The position numbers were made by a program, and so were the translations under genes. A DNA stretch of 64,000 nt from Methylobacterium frigidaeris (GTDB taxonomy: Bacteria > Pseudomonadota > Alphaproteobacteria > Rhizobiales > Beijerinckiaceae), in contig NZ_BPQJ01000023.1 in assembly GCF_022179185.1 (NCBI RefSeq), positions 1-64,000 on the forward strand, written 5' to 3'. The notes under the pieces are model-generated. The model worked only from the letters and a program-made list of their open reading frames with translations, did not search any database and was not told the DNA's origin. This document shows, one piece after another, positions 24,207-32,582 of this stretch (within the stretch, counting starts at the first letter, position 1; every line of letters begins with the position of its first letter).

Positions 24207-24770
24207 TCACTCCTGCTGGCGCGGGCGCCGCGGCGGGCGGGCCGCCATCGCGGCGGAGGCGAGGGCGTCGGCGGGGGCGGTCTTGCCGCGGGCCGGGGCA
24301 CGGGCCTTCGCGGGGGTCGGGCGGGCGGGCGGCGCGGGCTCCGCCGCCGCGGGCACCTCGACGGGTGGCTCGGCCGCCTTGGCAGCCGGCTTCGGCTTGG
24401 CCGGGGCCTTGGCGGGTTTCGCCTTCGCCGCCGGGGCCGCGACCGGGTCGAGGTCGGCGGCGAGCGCCATCAGGTGGCGGCGATGCGCGACGGCCGGCCC
24501 GTCCTTGAGGTCAGGATGATGCTTGTCGAGGCGGATGACCAGGGCCTTGGCCTCGGCGTCCTTCAGCCCGTCGACGATCAGCGCCAGGGGCTGGGGCCCC
24601 AGCGCGCTGCGCACCGCGCGCAGGCCCGGGAGGTCCAGGGTCTTGGCCTTCAGCTGCTTCGTCACCAGGGCGTGGGCGGCCTTGGTGACGTCGCTGCGGA
24701 TCGCCGGAAACGCCTCCGGCGTCTCGGCGATCGCACACAGGACCGCGAGGCCGTCGATCTCAAGCGCCAT
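24207..24770 (-). CDS. Hypothetical protein with Ala/Pro/Lys-rich tail, coupled to ParA-like gene
   Basis: The first 110 of 187 residues form a helical domain (MALEIDGLAVLCAIAETPEA start, then TKAAHALVTKQLKAKTLDLP); the rest is a low-complexity tail rich in Ala, Pro and Lys, suited to binding nucleic acid or other acidic polymers. I do not recognise a family. Its ATG lies inside the end of the ParA-like gene (11-bp overlap), so the two are co-translated and may act together. Confidence 0.65.
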   Translation of the reverse strand: MALEIDGLAVLCAIAETPEAFPAIRSDVTKAAHALVTKQLKAKTLDLPGLRAVRSALGPQPLALIVDGLKDAEAKALVIRLDKHHPDLKDGPAVAHRRHLMALAADLDPVAAPAAKAKPAKAPAKPKPAAKAAEPPVEVPAAAEPAPPARPTPAKARAPARGKTAPADALASAAMAARPPRRPRQQE

Positions 24771-25689
24771 CCAGGGCCTCCTTCAGTTCGGTCACCACCG
24801 GCGTGATCACCTCGCCGATCAGGTCGCGGGTCTGGTCACGATACTTGTTGGCGAAGGTCTGATACTCGAGGGTGAGCGCGTTCGCCAGGGCCGCCGATTG
24901 CGGCACGCGGGTCTTGAACAGTCGAAATCGCGCGCCTTCCGCAGCAGCACTCTCCTGGAGCGTGGCGTAGGTCGTCGCCTGCTGCTTCGTGTTCTGCCAC
25001 CGGGTGATGAGCACGTGCGGCGGGCGCTTGGGCGCCAGCATGCTCTCCGAGGCGCTGCCGACACCCCAGATCGTCTCGTAGAACGCCTTGAGGCCGTAGG
25101 TGGAGAGGAAGTCCGAGATGCAGGCAACCACCACGAGGTCGCTCGCCCGGATCGCCACCTCGGTCATCGGCGAGATGCCGGGGGCGCAATCGAACAGCAC
25201 GTAGTCGTACTGCTCGCGCAAGGGCGCGAAGTCCTCCTGGAACAGCTTCCACAGGTGGCCCTCGATGGCGTGCATCGAGTACTTGCGCTTGGTGAGCGCG
25301 TAGATGATCTCGCGCTCGACGATGCGCAGGGACGGGCCGGAGGCGAGCAGCGAGATCGGCAGCGGCTCGCCGAGATGGGTGGTGCTGCTGACGTAGTCGC
25401 GGATGAAGTCCGGCAGGGCGGCCTTGTCGCGGTCGACGATGCGCAGGCCGAGGTAATAGTCGAGGGTGCGGCCCCCGGTGATCATCTCGGCCAGGATACC
25501 GTCGCCGGCGAAGCACACCGAGGCGCTGGCCTGGGGGTCGAGGTCGATCACCAGCACCGAGGCGCCGCCGGCGGCGAGCGCGTCGGCCAGCATCACCACG
25601 CTGGTGGTCTTGCCGACGCCGCCCTTCATGTTGGCGACCGCCACGAGCTTTCCGGGAACGAGCTCTCCGGGAACGAGCTTGCCGGTCAT
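24760..25689 (-). CDS. ParA-family ATPase (orphan)
   Basis: The 309-residue product has a deviant Walker A, ANMKGGVGKTTS (19-30), with the signature lysine K22, a Walker A' VIDLDPQASAS and the DCAPG switch. ParA/MinD-type ATPases position cargo such as chromosomes, plasmids or protein clusters. No parB or parS-like repeat is nearby; the partner is the overlapping low-complexity protein. The first 16 residues are built of a 15-bp tandem repeat (KLVPG-ELVPG-KLVAV), so the true start could be downstream, but no better in-frame ATG precedes the Walker motif except M21. Confidence 0.88.
   Translation of the reverse strand: MTGKLVPGELVPGKLVAVANMKGGVGKTTSVVMLADALAAGGASVLVIDLDPQASASVCFAGDGILAEMITGGRTLDYYLGLRIVDRDKAALPDFIRDYVSSTTHLGEPLPISLLASGPSLRIVEREIIYALTKRKYSMHAIEGHLWKLFQEDFAPLREQYDYVLFDCAPGISPMTEVAIRASDLVVVACISDFLSTYGLKAFYETIWGVGSASESMLAPKRPPHVLITRWQNTKQQATTYATLQESAAAEGARFRLFKTRVPQSAALANALTLEYQTFANKYRDQTRDLIGEVITPVVTELKEALDGA
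25645..25686. repeat. 15-bp tandem repeat at the ParA start
   Basis: GAGCTTTCCGGGAAC (25645-25659), GAGCTCTCCGGGAAC (25660-25674) and a partial third unit to 25686. On the minus strand they encode repeated pentapeptides in the first 16 residues of the ParA-like protein. Confidence 0.85.
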
Positions 25690-25854
25690 GCGCGCGAGCC
25701 CGGCCGCAGGGCGGGGACGCGGGTCCGCAGCGGCGACGCGGCGGGCGGGCGGGACGGGGCCATCGGGGCTCTCTTCACGGCGGGTCCCCTTTCCACCACC
25801 GGTGTTTGCGGCGAGTCAAGGCCGGTTGCAGTTCGTTTCCCGTCTGTCAGCGCC

Positions 25855-26727
25855 TCAGCCGCCGGAGCAGCGGGTATAGGTGGCGGAGCCGCGCTCGCTC
25901 GCCCAGGTCAGCCGGCTGCCCGCCACGGTCAGGCGCACCCGCGAGGTCCAGTGGCGGCCGTCGCTGCGGCAGGCGGCGGTCACGGTCCAGGTCCGGCCGT
26001 CGCGCCGTCTCTCGCGGAACTGGCACAGGGTCTTGCCGGCACGGGCGCTCCCCGGCCGGATCACGGCGGGCAGGAAGCCGCGGCGGGCGGAGCGGCTCCT
26101 GGCGCAGGCGGCGGCGCTCGGCCCCCACACCCCCGCATAGGCTGGCGCGGCCTCCTCCTCATCCTCGGCGGCGGCCTCGGTTTGGCGCGGGGCGTCCCGC
26201 GCGGGAGCGTCGCGCGCGGCCGGGCGCGCGGCGGCACGGATATCCTGGCGGGTCTCCTGACGCATGTCCCGTTTCGGCGACGTTGCGGACCGGACGGGCG
26301 CGCCGGACGACCGCTCCTCCGGGTCGTCCTCGGGGGCGAGGTCATGGGGCGCGAGGTCATGGGGGGCGAGGTCGCGGGCGGGGGCGGCCTTCACCGGCCC
26401 GAAGCCGGAATCCTGCGGCGATTCCCGCATCGCCGCCGCTCCCTCCTGCCCTCCCTCCTGCGGCCCGCCGTCGCGGGCGCCGATCCGGCCCGGCGGCTCG
26501 CGCCAGCTTCCCGCCGGCTGGCCCGGCTCCGGCGGCACCGCATCCGGCGGCGGACGGCGGCGGTAGATCGGGATCGTGGAGCGGTAGGGCTTCGACAGGA
26601 CCGGCGGGTCGGCGGGCATCTCGAGGTCCGACTGCGCGACGGCCCGGCCCGGCCCGGTCATGCAGGCCGCACCGGCCAGCATGAACAGGCCGGCCGCGAA
26701 AAGGCCCGCGCGGTGAAACGCCCTCAT
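25855..26727 (-). CDS. Secreted protein with cysteine-bearing C-terminal domain
   Basis: The 290-residue product has a signal peptide (AFHRAGLFAAGLFMLAG; likely cut near AVA-QS), a long disordered linker with 15-bp in-frame repeats giving DLAPH-DLAPH-DLAP (26336-26373), and a C-terminal domain of about 90 residues (YAGVWGPSAAAC ... TYTRCSGG) with four cysteines spaced to make disulfides. I do not know the function. I chose the ATG at 26727 to place the signal peptide at the start; GGGGGC precedes it. Confidence 0.65.
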   Translation of the reverse strand: MRAFHRAGLFAAGLFMLAGAACMTGPGRAVAQSDLEMPADPPVLSKPYRSTIPIYRRRPPPDAVPPEPGQPAGSWREPPGRIGARDGGPQEGGQEGAAAMRESPQDSGFGPVKAAPARDLAPHDLAPHDLAPEDDPEERSSGAPVRSATSPKRDMRQETRQDIRAAARPAARDAPARDAPRQTEAAAEDEEEAAPAYAGVWGPSAAACARSRSARRGFLPAVIRPGSARAGKTLCQFRERRRDGRTWTVTAACRSDGRHWTSRVRLTVAGSRLTWASERGSATYTRCSGG

Positions 26728-26853
26728 GATGCCCCCAAGCGTCCCCCGGCGGATGCCGGCGGTCAAGTCTTAGTGCGCGTGCGAACCCCGTGGACATGGG
26801 TTCCGGGGCCGAGCACGCAGCGAAATCGTCGGTGTCGCCTGGCGGACACTGTC

Positions 26854-27486
26854 CTAACGGCCGAAAATGCCCTTCAGGAACTGCGCCGTACGGTTGCGCT
26901 TGCGCTTGCGCTCGAGCTCGGCCGCGTCCTTCACCCAGGCGACCTGCACCACCCGGCGCTCGCCCTCGAACGGCCGGTGGCCGTGCCAGGAATTGTCGGC
27001 CCGCAGGAAGGCGAACATCGTCCCCATGGTCGGCGGCACCTCGACCGCGTAGGGCTCGAACCGCTCGCCGTCGTAGAGCACCCGGAGGCGCCCGGCCTCC
27101 GGCGCGTCCCACTCGTCGTTCATGTAGACGAGCAGCGTCATCACCTTCGAGGGGCCGTCGGTGTGGATCGCGCCGTATTTCGGTTGCGAGCGGCGCATGA
27201 TCGTGGTGAGCCGCGGGCAGGAGACGAGATCGATGCCGAATTTCTCGCTCAGGACCTGCGAGAAGGCGTCGCTCTCGAGTTCCTCGATCAGGTCCTTGAA
27301 GCGGCCGGTGAGCTGCACCTCGTCCACCGTGAGATAGCCGGGCTTGGCGATGGCCGGGAAGTCGCGCTTCAGTTCCGCGATCGCCTCGGATCGCAGAACC
27401 TGCCCGCCCAAGAAGTAATGGTAGGGATCGTGCGCAACGGGGGCCGCGCGCACGGCGTCGACGTCGAGGATCGAGAGGGACGACAT
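26854..27486 (-). CDS. 2-oxoglutarate/Fe(II)-dependent oxygenase
   Basis: The 210-residue protein has the iron facial triad in H108-x-D110 (GAIHTDG) and H168 (NSWHGHRPF), with R177 (GERRVVQVAW) placed to bind 2-oxoglutarate, on a double-stranded beta-helix. It resembles the prolyl-hydroxylase-like 2OG-FeII_Oxy_3 group. The substrate is unknown; some relatives modify sugars or peptides. The start ATG 27486 begins SSLSILDVD. It is divergent from the SbmA-like gene. Confidence 0.8.
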   Translation of the reverse strand: MSSLSILDVDAVRAAPVAHDPYHYFLGGQVLRSEAIAELKRDFPAIAKPGYLTVDEVQLTGRFKDLIEELESDAFSQVLSEKFGIDLVSCPRLTTIMRRSQPKYGAIHTDGPSKVMTLLVYMNDEWDAPEAGRLRVLYDGERFEPYAVEVPPTMGTMFAFLRADNSWHGHRPFEGERRVVQVAWVKDAAELERKRKRNRTAQFLKGIFGR

Positions 27487-27964
27487 GGGCTGATCGCACT
27501 CGTCAGGTCTGGCGGCGGCAGATCTCGCGACATCGAGTCTCGCGCCTCGCGGGAAACCAGCGGACCATCGGGGCGGATTGCGGCGGCGGCGGGGCACCGC
27601 GGCCCTTAACGGGCCCTTGGCCTCAAGGCGCGTGCCGCCCTGCGGCGAGGGCCGCGCGATCACGTCTCGGCGAGCGCGCGACCTCCCCCGCCCTGCCGCA
27701 GGTGAACGGGGTTTAACTTGCAACGGCAACGGCGCCATGGTCCTGCCACGGGGCTGACCCATGGCGGGTCGGAGGCCACGGGCTTGGTGCACCTCACGAA
27801 ACTCCCGCTGCGCCGGCGCAGGCATCGCGAGCGGCGACGGCGACGGGGAGTTTCGTGAGAGACACGTGAGGCGCGGCGCTCCCTCGACCGCCACCGAATC
27901 ACCGGCCCGCCCTCGAGTGGCGGGCCCGCTTGAGGCCCGCCCGCCGGGCGGCCCGGAGACCGCG
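27487..27964. other. Structured gene-free region upstream of SbmA-like gene
   Basis: No gene is evident in these 478 bases. They hold two inverted repeats: GCCATGG/CCATGGC (27734-27740, 27759-27765) and a perfect 13-bp pair TCACGAAACTCCC/GGGAGTTTCGTGA (27794-27806, 27846-27858). A short GGCCCGCC/GGCGGGCC hairpin (27904-27911, 27919-27926) precedes the exporter start. The region must contain the promoters of both divergent genes. Confidence 0.55.
27794..27858. promoter_or_regulatory. 13-bp inverted repeat in SbmA-like upstream region
   Basis: TCACGAAACTCCC and its exact reverse complement flank a 39-base loop that itself holds the palindrome CTGCGCCGGCGCAG (27807-27820 region). It lies about 107 bases before the exporter ATG. 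It could be an RNA stem in the 5' leader or a binding site. Confidence 0.5.
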
Positions 27965-29755
27965 ATGCACGGCTTGAAGCAGGCCCTCCTGCAGATCTGG
28001 CGCCTGGCCTATCCCTACTACACGACCCGCGAGGTCACGACGGTGCGGCTATGGCCGCTGCCGGCGGTCCAGATGCAGGAGCGCTGGGTGGCGCTCACCA
28101 TGGCCGCCCTGGTGATCGGCATCGAGTTCGCGCAGGTCGCCATCAACGTGCGCCTGTCGTACTTCAACCGCGACTGGTTCAACGCCATCCAGGGCAAGGA
28201 CGCGACGGCGTTCTGGTCGCTGCTGTTCTCGGTGTTCTGCCTGTGGGCCGCGGTCTACGTCGCGAGCGCGATCATCCAGTACGTGATCCAGTCGTTCCTG
28301 CGGATCCGCTGGCGGGCCTGGATGACGCGGCACTACGTCGACCGCTGGCTCGGCAATGACACCCATTACCGCATGGGCTTCGCCAGCGCCCAGGCCGACA
28401 ACCCCGACCAGCGCATCGCCGACGACATCGACCAGTTCACCCAGACCACACAGACGCTGACCATCAGCTTCCTGTCGGCGGTCTCGAACCTGATCTCGTT
28501 CTCGGTGATCCTGTGGAACATCTCCTCCGCCTTCACGGTGCCGGGGACCGACTGGCACGTGCCGGGCTTCCTGGTCTGGGGCGCGCTGATCTACTCCGCC
28601 CTCGTCACCTGGCTCACCCACCGCATCGGCCGGGCGCTGGTCGGGCTCAACTTCGAGCAGCAGCGCCGCGAGGCGGATTTCCGCTTCTCGCTCGCCCGCC
28701 TTCGCGAATACGGCGAGCAGGTGGCGCTCCTCGGCGGCGCCCGGGCCGAGAAGGTCTCGCTCGGTGAGCGCTTCGGCGCACTGATCCAGAACTTCTACGC
28801 CATCGTCGACCGCCGCAAGAAGCTCGCCGCCTTCACGGTCAGCTACCAGCAGGTCAACGTGGTGATCCCCTACATCCTGGTCGCGCCCTACTACTTCGCC
28901 GGCCAGATCCCGCTCGGGGTGATGACGCAGACCGCCGGCGCGTTCTCGCGCGTCGAGGGCACGATGTCGTTCTTCATCACGTTCTACGTTACGCTCGCCG
29001 ACTACAAGGCGCAGGTTGACCGGCTCACCACCTTCGACGCCGCCATGGCCCGGGCCGACGCGATGGCGGCGGGCAGCGCGCTCGCGGTCGTGCCGGCGAG
29101 CGGCGCGGGCCTCCACCTCAAGGGCCTCGCCCTCGACCTGCCGGACGGACGGCGCATCGCCGAGGCGCCGGACCTCGCCTTCCGGCCCGGCGAGACGACC
29201 TTGCTCACCGGTCCCTCGGGCTCGGGCAAGTCGACGCTGTTTCGCGCCATCGCGGGCATCTGGCCCTTCGGCGAGGGCTCGGTCACGACACCGGAGGGCG
29301 CGCGGCTGATGCTGCTGCCGCAGCGGCCCTACCTGCCGATGGGGACCTTGCGCGCCGCCGCCACCTACCCGGAGCCCGCCGGGCGCCATGACGACGCGGC
29401 GATCCGCGCGGCCCTGGAGGCGGCGCGCCTGCCCCACCTCGCCGCCCGCCTCGACGAGGAGGCGCCCTGGGCCCAGGCCCTGTCGCTCGGCGAGCAGCAG
29501 CGCCTCGCCATCGCCCGGGCGCTGCTGGCCAAGCCCGACTGGCTGTTCCTCGACGAGGCCACCGCCGCCCTCGACGAGCCGACCGAGGCCGCGCTCTACC
29601 GCATGCTGCGCCAGGAGCTGCCGGACACGACCCTCGTCTCGATCGGCCACCGCTCGACGCTGACCGCCTTCCACGACCGGCGGATCGACATGACCCGCCG
29701 CGAGGACGGCCGCTTCGTGCCGACGGACCTCGTCGCGACGGTGCCGGCGCAGTAG
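27965..29755 (+). CDS. SbmA/BacA-type ABC transporter, fused permease-ATPase
   Basis: The 596-residue protein joins an SbmA/BacA-like membrane domain (RLSYFNRDWFNAIQGKD, about six membrane segments, residues 40-340) to a C-terminal ABC ATPase: Walker A GPSGSGKST (about 415), signature LSLGEQQRLAIARAL (about 505) and Walker B WLFLDEATAALDE (about 526). This layout is the YddA/ABCD-like type, which moves peptides, cobalamin-like molecules or very-long-chain acyl groups across the inner membrane. In rhizobia BacA relatives matter for symbiosis and lipid A. The ATG at 27965 is the first in frame before LKQALLQIWRLAYP. Confidence 0.88.
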   Translation: MHGLKQALLQIWRLAYPYYTTREVTTVRLWPLPAVQMQERWVALTMAALVIGIEFAQVAINVRLSYFNRDWFNAIQGKDATAFWSLLFSVFCLWAAVYVASAIIQYVIQSFLRIRWRAWMTRHYVDRWLGNDTHYRMGFASAQADNPDQRIADDIDQFTQTTQTLTISFLSAVSNLISFSVILWNISSAFTVPGTDWHVPGFLVWGALIYSALVTWLTHRIGRALVGLNFEQQRREADFRFSLARLREYGEQVALLGGARAEKVSLGERFGALIQNFYAIVDRRKKLAAFTVSYQQVNVVIPYILVAPYYFAGQIPLGVMTQTAGAFSRVEGTMSFFITFYVTLADYKAQVDRLTTFDAAMARADAMAAGSALAVVPASGAGLHLKGLALDLPDGRRIAEAPDLAFRPGETTLLTGPSGSGKSTLFRAIAGIWPFGEGSVTTPEGARLMLLPQRPYLPMGTLRAAATYPEPAGRHDDAAIRAALEAARLPHLAARLDEEAPWAQALSLGEQQRLAIARALLAKPDWLFLDEATAALDEPTEAALYRMLRQELPDTTLVSIGHRSTLTAFHDRRIDMTRREDGRFVPTDLVATVPAQ

Positions 29756-29765
29756 CCACTCCATC

Positions 29766-29805
29766 GCGGGGCGACGAAGCGCCTTGACGCGCTGCGTCGC
29801 CCCGC
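29766..29805. terminator. Hairpin after SbmA-like gene, overlapping the tRNA-Val promoter
   Basis: GCGGGGCGACG (29766-29776) pairs perfectly with 29795-29805, with a second inner stem AGCGC/GCGCT. No T tract follows. It lies 10 bases after the exporter stop, so it may end that transcript; the tRNA promoter -35 box is inside its loop. Confidence 0.5.
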
Positions 29806-29812
29806 CTAGAAG
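29784..29812 (+). promoter_or_regulatory. Sigma-70-type promoter of tRNA-Val
   Basis: TTGACG (29784-29789) and TAGAAG (29807-29812) are separated by 17 bases and end 10 bases before the tRNA starts. This is close to the alphaproteobacterial housekeeping consensus. Confidence 0.7.
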
Positions 29813-29822
29813 CCGGCTCACA

Positions 29823-29897
29823 GGGCGCGTAGCTCAGCGGGAGAGCATTCGCTTCACACGCGAAGGGTCACAGGTTCAATCCCTGTCGCGCCCACCA
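29823..29897 (+). tRNA. tRNA-Val (anticodon CAC), copy 1
   Basis: A 75-nt cloverleaf: acceptor GGGCGCG/CGCGCCC, D-arm GCTCAGCGGGAGAGC, anticodon stem TTCGC/GCGAA with loop TTCACAC (anticodon CAC at 29855-29857), T-loop TTCAATC, encoded CCA. It reads GUG valine codons, the main valine codon in so GC-rich a genome. Confidence 0.95.
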
Positions 29898-30027
29898 CCC
29901 TTTTGAGATCTGGATGGCTTGAGGTCGTGGCGTCCCGATGCCACACGGTCTTGCCGTCGAAGAGGTTCGGTCCGCGATACGGCTGCTGTCCGAGCGCCGC
30001 ATCATCCCCCGCACGGGACCGATCGTC

Positions 30028-30102
30028 GGGCGCGTAGCTCAGCGGGAGAGCATTCGCTTCACACGCGAAGGGTCACAGGTTCAATCCCTGTCGCGCCCAC
30101 CA
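30028..30102 (+). tRNA. tRNA-Val (anticodon CAC), copy 2
   Basis: Identical over all 75 bases to the copy 130 bases upstream, including the encoded CCA. The spacer is unrelated to the promoter region of copy 1; a weak TTGCCG/GATACG pair lies about 50 bases upstream, so it may be read through from copy 1. Confidence 0.95.
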
Positions 30103-30160
30103 TTCCTTCGAATTCGAGATCATCGATCGCCCTGCGGTTCGCGCGACGCGCGTAACATGC

Positions 30161-30207
30161 TCCGCGTCATCCCGGGCTCCGCTTTCGCGGCCCCGGGGTG
30201 ACGCGGA
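30161..30207. repeat. Dispersed intergenic palindrome, copy 5
   Basis: TCCGCGTCATCCCGGGCTCCG and CGGCCCCGGGGTGACGCGGA form the cleanest stem of this family, with loop CTTTCG. It lies between tRNA-Val and the convergent gph gene. Confidence 0.75.
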
Positions 30208-30242
30208 GATCGCCGGTTCCGTCGAGCGGACTGAACCAGCCT

Positions 30243-30941
30243 TCAGGCCGCCCCGCGATCCAGCTGCCGCACCGCCTCGTACAGTGCATCGAAGTGCGAG
30301 ATCACCACGTCCGGCTCCAGCTCCTCCACCGGCACGTCGGTATAGCCGAACGGCACCGCCACCACCGGGATGCCGGCGGCCTTGGCGGTGGCGACGTCGG
30401 TGCGGGAATCGCCCACCATCACGGCCCGGGCCGGGTCGCCGCCGGCCCGCGCGATCGTCTCGGTGAGGTGTCGCGGATCGGGCTTGAAGTACGGGAAGGT
30501 GTCGCGGCCGCAGATCGCCGCGAAGCGGGCCTTCACCCCGAGCAGCTCCAGGAGCCGCACCGAGTGGTCCTCCGGCTTGTTGGTGCAGACCGCGAGCCGG
30601 TAGCCCGCCTCTTCCAGCCGGTCGAGGGAGGGCACGACGCCGGGAAACAGGTGCGACACGTCGCAGAGGTGCTGGCCGTAATGGGCGAGGAACACCCGGA
30701 AAAGTTCGTCGAGCCGGTCCGGCGTCAGCTCGCGCCCGCCGGCCGAGAAGCCGCGCTGGATCAGCGCCCGGGCGCCCGCCCCGATCAGCTCCCGGGCCTG
30801 CGAGACCGCCACCGGAGGCAGACCCTCCCGCTCCAGGATCACGTTGAGCGTGCCGATGAGGTCGCCCGCGGTCTCCGCGAGGGTGCCGTCGAGGTCGAAC
30901 ACGACGATCGGCGGAAGGGCGTCGGGGCTGGAGGTCGGCAT
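30243..30941 (-). CDS. gph: Phosphoglycolate phosphatase Gph (HAD family)
   Basis: Gph removes phosphate from 2-phosphoglycolate formed by DNA repair or photorespiration. The 232-residue HAD protein has motif I FDLDGTL (D16 nucleophile, D18), motif II CTNKP, the helical cap, and motif III/IV FKPDP...MVGDSRTD. Start ATG 30941 (PTSSPDALPPIVVFDLDG). A duplicated 16-bp unit lies upstream in the shared promoter region with the next gene. Confidence 0.88.
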   Translation of the reverse strand: MPTSSPDALPPIVVFDLDGTLAETAGDLIGTLNVILEREGLPPVAVSQARELIGAGARALIQRGFSAGGRELTPDRLDELFRVFLAHYGQHLCDVSHLFPGVVPSLDRLEEAGYRLAVCTNKPEDHSVRLLELLGVKARFAAICGRDTFPYFKPDPRHLTETIARAGGDPARAVMVGDSRTDVATAKAAGIPVVAVPFGYTDVPVEELEPDVVISHFDALYEAVRQLDRGAA

Positions 30942-31028
30942 GGGCTCTCGCGGATTGGCGGCGGAAAGACGCCTCCCATACAGGCGGGCGCTGCGGGGCG
31001 GAACCCGCGCCGGGATGGGTCCAGCCAA

Positions 31029-31060
31029 GACAAGCCCGGGACAAGACAAGCCCGGGACAA
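31029..31060. repeat. 16-bp direct duplication in divergent promoter region
   Basis: GACAAGCCCGGGACAA occurs twice in tandem (31029-31044 and 31045-31060), 88 bases before the gph start and 92 before the divergent secreted-protein gene. It could be a regulator site or a slippage product. Confidence 0.7.
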
Positions 31061-31151
31061 GCGGGGGCGAGCTATAACAGCGCCAGATGGGCGATTCGGC
31101 CGCCGCGGAGGCGCGGGCTGTCGTCGCGATGGGTTCGAGGAGCGGCGCGCC

Positions 31152-31562
31152 ATGCGCGGGAGAGCGGGTTATCGGGTCCGGGTGGCCGGGATTGCGGCGG
31201 GCCTGTTGGTTGCGGGGGCGGCGCACGCCGCGTCCTACGAGTTCGTGCCGGCCCCCCAGGCCGACCTCAACCGGGTCTACCGGGTCGACAAGGCGACCGG
31301 CGAGGTCATCTCCTGCCAGTACGGCCTGCAGGAGAACACCATCGGCACCACCCTGTGCTTCGGCCCCGGCGAGGGCGCCGGGCCGCAGGCCCCGTCCGAA
31401 TACAGCCTGGTGGCGTCGCGCCACCTGCGCGAGGCCGGCGTCTTCCGGGTCAACCAGCGCACCGGCGCGATGAGCATCTGCTACGTGCTCGACGACGCCG
31501 TGGTCTGCACGCCCCAGGGCAATGCCGGCAGCGCGGCGCCGGCCCCGGCGGGCAAGCCCTGA
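31152..31562 (+). CDS. Small secreted protein of unknown function
   Basis: The 136-residue product has a signal peptide (ending GAAHA-ASY) and a compact domain with QADLNRVYRVDKATGEVISC, GTTLCFGPG and MSICYVLDDAVVC, repeating a beta pattern around cysteines, which suggests a disulfide-bonded periplasmic or secreted fold. ATG at 31152. No known family recognised. Confidence 0.65.
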   Translation: MRGRAGYRVRVAGIAAGLLVAGAAHAASYEFVPAPQADLNRVYRVDKATGEVISCQYGLQENTIGTTLCFGPGEGAGPQAPSEYSLVASRHLREAGVFRVNQRTGAMSICYVLDDAVVCTPQGNAGSAAPAPAGKP

Positions 31563-31807
31563 GACTGGCGAACTCGGAGACCTGAGAGTCTCGGACCGGT
31601 GGTGCTCTGCCGCCGTTCGGGCGAGACCGGATGGCCGCTTCCGCCTCTCCCGGTCGCGTGCTAGGGGGCCTCTCGACCAGCGGGTCGGCCGTCAGGACGC
31701 CCCGCCCGCCTTGCCGTCGCCTCAGGGCCGATGTCACGGCGGACGAGAGAGACGAACCGAGACGCCATGCCGATGTCCCAGATCCGTCCATCCCGCGGAG
31801 GCCGGCG

Positions 31808-32518
31808 TTGAGCCCCGCCGAGCTCAAGCGCGCCGCCGCCGCCCGGGCGGTCGGGCTGGTCGAGGACGGCATGCGCCTCGGCCTCGGCACCGGCTCGACG
31901 GCGGCCCTGTTCGTGGAACTGCTCGGCGAGACGGTGCGGGCCGGGCTCTCGGTCGTCGGCGTGCCGACCTCCGAGGCGACCCGCAAGGCCGCTCAAGCCG
32001 CGGGCATCCCGCTCACCACCCTCGATGACACCCCCGAGCTCGATCTCACGATCGACGGCGCCGACGAGATCGATCCGCAGCTCCGCCTGATCAAGGGTGG
32101 CGGCGGCGCGCTGCTTCGCGAAAAGATCGTGGCGGCGGCGAGCCGGCGCATGGTGGTGATCGTCGACGGCGCCAAGCGCGTCGAGACGCTGGGGCGCTTC
32201 CCCCTGCCGATCGAGGTGGTGCCCTTCGGCCTCGGCGCCACCACGCGGGCGGTCGCGGCGGCGATCCGCGCCTCCGGCTGCGACGGTCCCCTCACCATCC
32301 GCAAGGGCGCCGACGGCGCGCCCTTCCTGACCGATGGCGGCCACCTGATCCTCGATGCCGGCCTCGCCCGCATCCCCGATCCGGAGGCGCTGGCCCACGC
32401 CCTCGTGGCGGTGCCGGGCGTGGTCGAGCACGGCCTGTTCATCGGGCTCGCCACGGGCGCGATCGTCGCGGAGGCGGCCGACGGCCAGCCCCGCATCGTC
32501 ACCCTCGGGGCGGCCTGA
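31808..32518 (+). CDS. rpiA: Ribose-5-phosphate isomerase A
   Basis: RpiA interconverts ribose-5-phosphate and ribulose-5-phosphate. The 236-residue product has LGLGTGSTAALFV, TIDGADEIDPQLRLIKGGGG, and ALLREKIVAAASRRMVVIVD, the family active-site loops. The start is a TTG at 31808 with GGAGG 7 bases before; in-frame sequence upstream reads as non-coding. In Calvin, pentose and serine-cycle organisms it feeds nucleotide and aromatic synthesis. Confidence 0.93.
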   Translation: MSPAELKRAAAARAVGLVEDGMRLGLGTGSTAALFVELLGETVRAGLSVVGVPTSEATRKAAQAAGIPLTTLDDTPELDLTIDGADEIDPQLRLIKGGGGALLREKIVAAASRRMVVIVDGAKRVETLGRFPLPIEVVPFGLGATTRAVAAAIRASGCDGPLTIRKGADGAPFLTDGGHLILDAGLARIPDPEALAHALVAVPGVVEHGLFIGLATGAIVAEAADGQPRIVTLGAA

Positions 32519-32582
32519 CGCGCCGCCCGCTCATCCTCGTCACGGCCGCCCCGCACGGGCGCCGTCTTGCCGGAGCAAACCG

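Noticed and set aside
24523..27609. Plus-strand open frame of over 1000 codons across four minus-strand genes
   Set aside because: It covers the ParA-like, secreted and oxygenase genes in antisense and shows only compositional sequence.
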